NCBI RefSeq assembly: GCF_008728515.1
Contig: NC_044978.1
Coordinates: 142,895,787-142,959,786, forward strand
Direction of reading: 5' to 3'
DNA: 64,000 nucleotides
Source of the DNA: Papio anubis
Taxonomy: Eukaryota > Chordata > Mammalia > Primates > Cercopithecidae
Shown here: in pieces, positions 56,657 to 64,000 of the stretch
How positions within the stretch are numbered: the first letter of the stretch is position 1
Layout: each line of letters starts with the position of its first letter
The notes under the pieces: model-generated
What the model was told of the DNA's origin: nothing
What the model saw: only the letters and a program-made list of their open reading frames with translations
Databases searched by the model: none
Position numbers and translations under genes: made by a program

Positions 56657-58217
56657 GTAAATTGGTGCCAGTATAGTGGGCTCTGCTGAAAATGTACCCC
56701 CAAATTTGGAAGCAACTTTGAAACAGAGCAACAGGCAGAGGTTGGAACATTTTGGAGGGCTCAAAGTGGATGGAAAAAAGTGGAAAAGTTTGGAACTTCC
56801 TAGAGACTTGTTGAATGGCTTTGACCAAAATACTGATAATCATATGGACAATAAAATATAGGCTGAGGTGGTCTCAGATGGAGATGAGGAACTTGTTGGG
56901 AACTGGAGTAAAGGTGACTCTTCCTATGTTTTAGCAAAGAGACTAGTGGCATTTTGTCCTTGCCCTAGAGATTTGTAGAACTTTGAATCTGAGTGAGATA
57001 ATTTAGGGTATCTGGCAGAAGAAATTTTTAAGCAGCAAAGCATTCAATAGGTGAACTGGGTGCCATTAAAGGCATTCAGTTTTAAAAGGAAAATGTAGCA
57101 TAAAAGTTTGGAAAATCTGCAGCCTGATGATTTGATAGAAAAGAAAAACCCATTTTCTCAGGAGAAATTCAGCTGGCTGCAGAAATTTGCCTAAGTAATG
57201 AGGATGAGGAACCAAATGGTAATCACCAAGACAATAGGGAAAATGTCTCAAGGGCATGTCAGAGACCTTCACAGCAGCCCCTCCCAACACAGGCCAGGAG
57301 GCCTGGGAGGAAAAAATGGTTTCCTGGGCCAGGCCCATGGTTCCCCTGCTGGGTGCAGCCTAGAGTTTTGGTGCCCTGTGTACCAGCAACTCCAGCTTTG
57401 GCTAAAAGGGACCAAGGTACAACTCAGGCCATGGCTTCAGAGGGTGGAAGTTCCAATCCTTGGCAGCTTCCACGTGGTGTTGAGCCTGCAGGTGTGCAGA
57501 AGTCAAGAATTGAGGTTTGGAAACGTCTACCTAGAGTTTATAGGATATATGGAAACACCCGGATATGCAATCAGAAGTTTGCTGCAGGGGTGGGGCCTTC
57601 GTGGAGAACCTCTGCTAAGGCAGTGTTAAAAGGAAATGTGAGGTTGAAGACCCCAAACAGTGTCCCCACTGGGGCACTACCTAGTGGAGCTGTGAGAAGA
57701 GGGCCACCATCCTCCAGACCCAGAATGGTAGATGCACTGATAGCTTGCGCTGTGCACCTGGAAAAGCTGCATATAATCAATGCCATCCTGTGAAAACAGC
57801 CAGCAGGGAGGTTGTAGCCTGCAAAGCCACAAGGGCAGAGGTGTCCAAGAGGTGGGTAACACACCTCTTGCATCAGTGTGACTTGGATGTGAGACATGGA
57901 GTCAAATAAGATCATTTTAGAGCTTTAAGATTTGACTTCCCTGCTGGATTTTGGACTTGCGTGGAGCATTTAACCCCTTTGTTTTGGACCATTTCTCTCT
58001 TTTGGGATGGGTGTATTTATCCAATACCTGTACCACCATTGTATCTTGGAAGTAACTAACTTGATTTTTATTTAACAGACTCCTAGGCAGAAGGGACTTG
58101 CCTTGTCTCGGATGAAACTTTGGACTTGGACTTCTGAGTTAATGTTGAAATGAGTTAAGACTTTGGGGGACTGTTGGGAAGGCATGATTGCTTGTGAAAT
58201 GTGAGGACATGAGATTT
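56657..58217 (+). pseudogene. MST internal region (gag-like debris)
   Basis: Begins 'gtaaattggtgccagtatag', where a primer-binding site would lie, and contains typical MST/THE1 internal phrases ('atggacaataaaatataggc', 'gcctgtgtaccagcaactcc', 'ggttgtagcctgcaaagcca', 'tgatttttatttaacagact'). No recognisable pol or env. Remaining frames have no conserved motif that I can defend. Confidence 0.75.
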
Positions 58218-58575
58218 TGTATGGATCAGGGCTGTCCCCACTGAAATCTTATCTTGAGTTGTAGCTCCCATAAATCCCACACGTTGTTGGAGGGACCAGT
58301 GGGAGCTAATTGAATCATGGGGGCGGTTTCACACACACTGCAATCTTTGTAGTGAACGAGTCTCAGGAGATCTGATGGTTTTATAAGGGGAAACCTTTTG
58401 CACTTGATTCTCATTCTTTCTTTGCCCGCTGTCATGTAAGACATGTCTTTTGCCTTCCAATATAATTGAGTGACTTTCCTAGCCATTTGAATCTGAGTCC
58501 ATTAAGCTGCTTTTTTTCATAAATTACCCAGTCTTGAGTATGTCTTTATCAGCAGCATGAAAATGGACTAATACA
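58218..58575 (+). repeat. 3' LTR of the MST provirus
   Basis: 'tcccactgaaatcttatctt' core through 'gagctaattgaatcatgggg', 'tctgatggttttataagggg' and the end 'gaaaatggactaataca'. Same order as the 5' copy. Confidence 0.88.
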
Positions 58576-58580
58576 CTATG

Positions 58581-59436
58581 TAATAAAGCAAGAACATCAG
58601 CAACAGATCTTTGTGGCTGCACACACCAACTGGAATTCAATCCAGGCAAGACAATGCATTTATAAGAGGTTTACTCAGTGACTGGAAAATTGGTAAGACT
58701 CTTCATGGGACTGCTTCACCTTCCTCATGGCTTGGTGGCTGAGTTTCAAGAGAGCATTTCAGGATCAATGAAGTTGAAGTTGTGAGTTCCTTAAAGATTT
58801 TTCCTGGAAACTAGTGCATCACTTTGACTCTACTCCATTGATCGCTAAACTTGGCCAGATTCAGAAAGAGGGAACATAAACTTCACCTCTCTATGGAAGA
58901 AATGTAAAAGCATTTGCAACTATTTTTAATCTACCACCAAGCTACCCAAACGAATAAGGATATACTTGTAAAAATAGATAAATAAATAAATAATATATAT
59001 ATATAAAATACATGCATTCACACATACATACCCATACAAAAGGCAAAACAAACCAAAAAACAAAATCTCAATGCATTAACTCACTAAGTGTATTTATTTT
59101 TTAACACGTGTCACAGTCCAGTGCCAGTTAGTGGGAGTTGGAGGAAGGGCTTGCTCCAGAGTATCATAAACACAGTTTCCTTCTCCCATGTAATTATGAC
59201 ATATTCTTGGGCTTGAGCCTCTTCTACTGTCAGCTAATACCTGGGGAAAGACAGTAAGCATTTAAGATGCTGGGGAAAGTTTTAAAAAATGCCAGTCCTA
59301 AAAGTGACATAAATAACATATCAGCAAAACTCAGTCACATAATTATACCTCACTGAAAGAGAAAAATAGGACATTTGAACTACCTCTTAAGAATAAATAG
59401 ATTAGTGAGCATACAGCCGATCTTTGACATACTTCT
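58581..59436. other. Unassigned sequence with an AT-rich microsatellite
   Basis: Mixed ATAA and TA units lie at about 58975-59010. Nothing else is recognised. Confidence 0.5.
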
Positions 59437-59802
59437 TGTCTAAGACTGTTTAGTATGCTATTAAACATACCTTATGTTGAGTAATTTATAAATAACATAA
59501 ATGTATTTCTCATAACTCTAGAGGCTGAGAAGTCCACGATCAAGGTGCAAGCAGATACAGTGACTGGTGAGGCCCCATTTCTCATAGATGATGCCTTCTC
59601 ACTGTGTCCTCACATGGTGTAAAGGGAAAAAGAGTGAACAACCTTTCTCAAGTCTCTTTTATAAGAGAGTTAATCCTATTCATGAGAGCTCCACCCTCAT
59701 GACTTAGTCACATCCCAAAGGCCCCACCTTTTATTACCAACATATTGGGGTTAGATTTCAACATAAACATTTTGGAGGGACACAAACATTCAGACCATAG
59801 CA
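59437..59802 (-). mobile_element. MLT1A-type LTR (antisense)
   Basis: On the minus strand it starts TGCTATGGTCTGAATGTTTG and ends ...CTTAGACA. Inside are the antisense phrases 'gtcctcacatggtgtaaagg' and 'ctcatgacttagtcacatcc'. A solo LTR of the ERVL-MaLR group. Confidence 0.82.
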
Positions 59803-60029
59803 CTCCCAAAATTATAATTGCATGATAGATACCTGTGTAAACTATCTGTGAATTTTATGAACTTTAATCTATTAGTTAAATGAAGGAGCAGATGAACTTT
59901 AAATCCCGATATTCCAATAATCAGATTTTTGGTTAGGATTTTTCATAATAAGCCTACAGCTTTAAACAATAAGCATCTACCTCAATCTCTAAGCTGGGCC
60001 GTCACTCCTTGAGAGTTTTGAATCCCTCA

Positions 60030-60390
60030 TATCTTAGTTCATTTGTACTACAATAAACTAGCACATACTGGGTAATTTATAAAAAACAAAAATTTATTTG
60101 TCACAATTCTAGAGGCTGGGAAGTCAAAGATCAAGGTGCTAAGAGGTTCCATGTCTGATGAGGGTCTGTTCTCTGCTTACAAGGGGACACCTTGAATGTT
60201 CTGTCCTCACATGGCAGATGAGGAAAGGCAAAAAGGAAGAATTCCCTTTGGCAAGCTCTTTCATAAGGGTAGTTAATTCAATTTACAATGGAGGAGCTCT
60301 CATAGCCTAATCACCTCTTAAAGGTTCCACCTTAGTACTATCACATTAGCAACGTCTGAATTTTGGAGGGTACACATTTAAATAATAGTA
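60030..60390 (-). mobile_element. MLT1A-type LTR (antisense), second copy
   Basis: Same family and orientation as the copy at 59437. 'tactgggtaatttataaaaa', 'gaggctgggaagtcaaagat' and 'gcctaatcacctcttaaagg' are in order. The copies are 228 bp apart and differ enough to be separate insertions or an old pair. Confidence 0.8.
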
Positions 60391-61348
60391 CCCAGTTTGT
60401 TCAACAAACCAAACCCTGGACTCTTGCTTTATGGTAAACTTTGTTTCTTTAGCTATTCCTTGTCTCTTGGCTTTGGACTCATTCACTGTCTCCTGTCACA
60501 CATTGAATATAATGCCAGTGATCCTGGGGTTGTGCTAATATTAGTTCATGTTGTGTTTAATTCTTCTCTGTAGATATGCAGCATTTCTCAAAGCATGCAC
60601 CCCTCAACAACAGCAAAAGCCTCACTTAGGAATTTCGTAGAGAGGCAAATGTATGTCTCCCATCCCAGACCTACCAAATCAGAAACCCTGGGGATGGAAG
60701 CCCACAGCCCAAACTGTAACTATCCATTTAAGTAACTGGCAGAATAAAGTGTTAGAATCACTGAACTAGAATATGCCGATTTCTCCATTTCTATATCCAT
60801 AATCAGCTGTCCACCTAGTTTCTAACCTGTGTACTTATGGGCCCATGTTTCTGCTATTTTCCCAGAAAGGAGTGACTATACAAGTATTAATCTCTTTGCT
60901 CAATTGTTAGTTCTATAAGGAAATAAGTTAGGGAATATGCTGCAGCTTATTTAATACCTAGAACAAATTTTGAGATTAGCTCTTATTTACACCTTTTATT
61001 TATATAGTTGCTATGAAAAAAGCTGTCTAGTTTGTTTTTTCACAGTTTTCCCTGAAAGCTTTAGTACCATGTTTGTTACTACTCAACTAAAAACCTAATT
61101 GCTTTCCTCTTAGAAATTTTCACTGGATGGTTATGCAGTGTTTTGGAAATCTCTTGATTTGTGCACTTCTTCATTACATGTTGGTGACTATAATATTCAT
61201 GTTATAACCAGTCATGTGTTTACAAATTATTTACTATTGTTTATATCTAAAAATCACAGCTATTCAAGATGAAGTACAAGTAAAAATGTTGAGTCTACTC
61301 CTATTAAGTTCTTAATTACTCTTGTATATAAGTATTTTTACCTAAAAT
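60391..61348. other. Unassigned unique sequence
   Basis: Nothing recognised. Confidence 0.5.
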
Positions 61349-61349
61349 G

Positions 61350-61460
61350 TCTTTTTTTTTCTTTATTATACTTTAAGTTCTAGGGTGCATGTGTACAACG
61401 TCCAGGTTTGTTACATAGGTATACGCGTGTCATGTTGGTTTGCTGCACCCATCAACTCGT
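61350..61460 (-). mobile_element. Very short L1PA 3' end (antisense)
   Basis: About 110 bases: T-rich tail, 'tatactttaagttctagggt', 'ccaggtttgttacataggta', 'gctgcacccatcaactcgt'. An extreme 5' truncation of a young L1. Confidence 0.88.
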
Positions 61461-61803
61461 TCTTAAAGTAAGTTAATACTAGAACAACCTGCATAATACT
61501 TGTGATATAGTGAATAAATGCGTTTCTCTGAACTGCCGCTTTTAGAAGGAAATTTAACAGTGTTATGCAATATGCATGATGGTGTCTTTGCTGCTGCACA
61601 ATGAGAATCCATTTTAAACTTGAGACCAAGCAGAAAATGATTCATTCCATCAAAGGTACTGAAAACACTTCTCCTATGACCCAACAGCATGGGCTGAAAG
61701 ATTATAGCAGGAAACACACACAGAGACACACATGTGTAATGCCCATGTTAGAGAAAACAAGAACTTCTGATCACACAGCCAATTTCATTAAAAAGCAAAA
61801 TGA
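61461..61803. other. Unassigned unique sequence
   Basis: Overlapping ORFs of 72-88 codons on both strands have no motif and extend into the L1 stub or the Alu. Confidence 0.5.
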
Positions 61804-62105
61804 GGCTGGGCGTGGTGGCTCACGCCTGTAATCCCAGCACTTTGGGAGGCTGAGGCGGGTGGATCATGAGGTCAGGAGTTCAAGACAAGCCTGGCCAAGA
61901 TGGTGAAACCCTCTCTCTACTAAAATTTAAAAAAAAAAAAAAAAAAAGCCAGGAGTGGTGGCGGGCACCTGTATTCCCATCCACTCAGGAGGTTGCTTGA
62001 ACCCGGGAGGTGGAGGTTTCAGTGAGCCGAGTTCACACCACTGCACTCCAACCTGGGTGACAGACTGAGACTCATCTCAAAAAAAGAAAAAGAAAAAGAA
62101 AAAAA
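61804..62105 (+). mobile_element. Alu element (AluS-like) with internal changes
   Basis: Full-length frame with an expanded middle A-run (61928-61947), a short deletion in the right arm ('ccactcaggaggttgcttga') and a tail of AAAAAG units. Confidence 0.93.
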
Positions 62106-62109
62106 GTAC

Positions 62110-62385
62110 AACAAGTAGCTAGTTTTAAGCAACATTTATTTTAAAAGAAACAGGTTCTTCTATACAAATAGAACTTAGACATGATAAATGACTTGCTGAG
62201 ATTAGTAATGAGCTCCTTTATGCAGTAAGTGAATACTCCGGCATTGGTATCTTAGAATGGAATAATGGCAAATAGTTTAGAACAGAACCCTTGCTCTACC
62301 TGAAAAAAATCCAACCCTATTGTTTAGGGGTATTCACCACTCTCTTTGAAAGCATATCCCTGCAGTCTTATAACAGAAATCTTGG
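62110..62385. other. Unassigned unique sequence
   Basis: Nothing recognised. Confidence 0.5.
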
Positions 62386-62390
62386 TACAC

Positions 62391-62697
62391 TTTTATTTTT
62401 ATTATTTTTATTTTTGTGAGACAGAGTCTCACTCTATCACTCAGGCTGTAGTGCAGTGGCTTGATCTCGGCTCACTGCAACCTCTGCTTCCCGGGTTCAC
62501 GCGATTCTCCTGCCTCAGGCTCCAAGTAGCTGGGATTACAGGTATCTGCCGCCACTCCCGGCTAATTTTTGTATTTTTAGTAGAGATAGGATTTCACCAT
62601 GTTGGCCAGGCTGGTCTCGAACTCCTGACCTCAAGTGATCTGCCACCTCGGCCTCCCAAAGTGCTAGGATTATAGGCATGAGCCAGTGCACCTGGGC
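62391..62697 (-). mobile_element. Alu element (antisense, AluS-like)
   Basis: Runs from a T/A-rich tail through 'tatcactcaggctgtagtgc' to 'gagccagtgcacctgggc'. The 109-codon plus-strand frame is the standard antisense-Alu peptide. Confidence 0.95.
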
Positions 62698-62934
62698 TCA
62701 TTTTAAATTTGTTCTATATAATCTGTAGAATCAAATGTACATAACTTGCTATCATCAGAGAGTGTGAGTAACTCTTGGTACATTATTTTGTGGCCTCTGT
62801 AAATTTGCAAGTTATGTAACCTCTTTGAGATTATTATAAATAGCTCTGTGAATAAGGTGGACTCTATATTGCTATTAATTAAATAGGATAAGAAGAAACT
62901 TTGGAATTCTGTTTTAGTAAAAATTGTATTGTAA

Positions 62935-63900
62935 TTCAGAAAATATAAATTAATTACCTTCTTCCTGCCATGTATTGCGCTAGCTGAGAAGGTAGTTCTA
63001 AGAACAAGACAAATGTAGTCTTCATCCTTATTTGTTTCACATTCTTGTGAGGGAACAATAAAAAACACCATAAGCAATGAAATATATAAAATAATTGAAG
63101 CTATTATGAGAGTTCGAGATAAGTATAATTTTAGCGGAAGAAGTTTCTAGATTAGAAAGGCAAATAATAGAACTTTTATAAACAAAAACTAAATTGACAT
63201 GTAAAGGATTAAATTACATGAAGATGGAAGAAATAATGTTCCCCTTCCCCCACAAATGAAATTCTTTTTATAAAGCCATATGGTAAAAAAGTAGCCTTAG
63301 ACAGAGAGGAACTGAATCATGCATGACCTTTTAGGTCCTGATACAGAGTTTTAATTTAATTTTGAGTTCAGTAACCACTCAATAAAAATTTTAGACAAGG
63401 AGTTACACAACTCTATTTACATTTTCAACAGATATTTTAGAATAATGTATGTGAAAAAAGAAATGGGATAAATTTGGATTATAGATACCAATCGCAAGTC
63501 TAGGGCAATAGTTCAGACAAGAACATTTTAGAGCCCCAATATGGGGTGTGCCAAGGCACATGGAAATAACTGAAGAGATCTGATAAAGAACTGACAAAGT
63601 TTGCTATGAATTATATGTGGAGGATGAATGAAAGTGAGGAATCAAAGATGGTTCAAAGATGAGTGACAATGCTACTGGCTGTGATGGGGAAAGAAGATAG
63701 CTCTAATACAAGATTGAATAATAATGAAAGTTGCATTTTTAAATAAAGTTGTGACATCTGTGAGACATCTAGTTGAAGCTATCTGATTGGGTAACTGAAA
63801 ATATGAATATGGGGCTAGAATGAGAGTTTTGGCAGGAATGTAAATATTGTGTAAAAATGTGTAATGGATATACCTGCCTAATAAGACAGAGAAATGAAGT
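62935..63900 (-). repeat. L2 LINE, about 1 kb, antisense
   Basis: Successive antisense L2 landmarks appear in the right order and spacing: 'tgccatgtattgcgctagct' (62967), 'gtgagggaacaataaa' (63047), 'catgaccttttaggtcctga' (63322), 'gggcaatagttcagacaaga' (63503), 'tgaggaatcaaagatggttc' (63635), 'gtgagacatctagttgaagc' (63759). Identity is low, but collinearity over about 1 kb makes the call better than for the small L2 scraps elsewhere. The 124-codon minus-strand ORF at 62703-63077 overlaps it only partly. Confidence 0.65.
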
Positions 63901-64000
63901 GGACCCAGAATGGAATCATGTTTAGTATGGAATAATATGGAGGAAAGGAGTTTATAAGGGAGTGGCCAAGAAAGTAGGATAAAATTCAGGAGAAAATGAC

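Larger units (their letters stand above)
56294..58575 (+). mobile_element. MST-type MaLR provirus, two LTRs plus internal region
   Basis: A complete mammalian apparent LTR retrotransposon (ERVL-MaLR). It has two LTRs about 70-80 percent alike, an internal region of about 1.56 kb, and an exact 5-bp target duplication CTATG at 56289-56293 and 58576-58580. MaLR internal regions hold only gag-like debris, and none here is an intact gene. ORFs of 90-146 codons at 57198-57915 on both strands overlap each other and look like residual open space. Confidence 0.92.

Noticed and set aside
57198..57915. 143-, 146- and 114-codon overlapping ORFs as a possible gene
   Set aside because: They are inside the MST internal region, overlap on both strands, and show no recognised domain.
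1..64000. Search for tRNA, rRNA, snRNA genes, CpG islands and multi-exon host genes
   Set aside because: No cloverleaf-like or rRNA-like segment was recognised. The only GC-rich stretches are LTR12, Alu and the L1 5' UTR. No ORF pair with plausible splice sites and conserved protein content was found.

Overview
This window is primate, almost certainly human, nuclear DNA from an AT-rich, gene-poor region. I find no host protein-coding gene, no host exon that can be defended, and no tRNA, rRNA or CRISPR array. The evidence for a primate source is thirteen Alu elements of old and young types, L1PA-type LINEs, an LTR12/ERV9 provirus, MaLR (MST, THE1, MLT1) elements, and background L2, MIR and Tigger2 fossils. 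Nearly every long open reading frame lies inside one of these elements or is its antisense shadow.

Layout. 1-12.7 kb: AT-rich sequence with an older L1 3' end (1950-2450), three Alus (3597-3890, 4473-4772, 6044-6357), L2 and MIR remnants, a complete Tigger2/MER2-type DNA transposon with TA target duplications (9782-10218), and an Alu whose tail became a GGAA/GGCA microsatellite. 12.7-22.2 kb: one ERV9 (LTR12) provirus with both LTRs, a 4-bp target duplication (AAAG), a primer-binding site, tandem repeats in the leader, decayed gag, protease-RT-RNase H and env-TM regions, and a polypurine tract. 22.2-25.1 kb: an antisense L1 fragment with a CA microsatellite and an inverted short solo LTR12. 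Just after it, at 25.2 kb, is a small templated insertion copied from 22.5 kb. 25.3-34.1 kb: mostly old unique sequence with L2, MIR and L1M traces and two Alus. 34.1-37.9 kb: an old antisense L1M broken by a MaLR LTR and a young Alu, then an L1 3' end. 38-45.3 kb: an AluY-like element, a young antisense L1PA 3' end with an adjoining Alu, and a THE1/MST solo LTR. 45.3-51.5 kb: a full-length L1PA with a perfect 16-bp target duplication. Its ORF1 and RT regions are broken, but its endonuclease ORF is uninterrupted. 51.6-54.9 kb: an antisense L1 split by an Alu, then a 1.25-kb truncated L1PA. 56.3-58.6 kb: a two-LTR MST provirus with a 5-bp target duplication. 59.4-64 kb: two antisense MLT1A LTRs, an L1 stub, two Alus, and about 1 kb of antisense L2.

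Functionally, the elements act as a nested insertion record. The order can be read from interruptions (Alu in L1M, Alu in antisense L1, MaLR in L1M) and from target-site duplications. The most plausible surviving activities are regulatory: the LTR12 promoters with CCAAT arrays, and the L1 5' UTR. No previously undescribed biological system is evident. The most unusual local structures are the templated insertion at 25.2 kb, the unequal repeat remodelling of the two LTR12 copies, and the second RNase H-like segment in the ERV9 interior. Family names come from recognition of consensus sequence without a database search, so subfamily labels are tentative.
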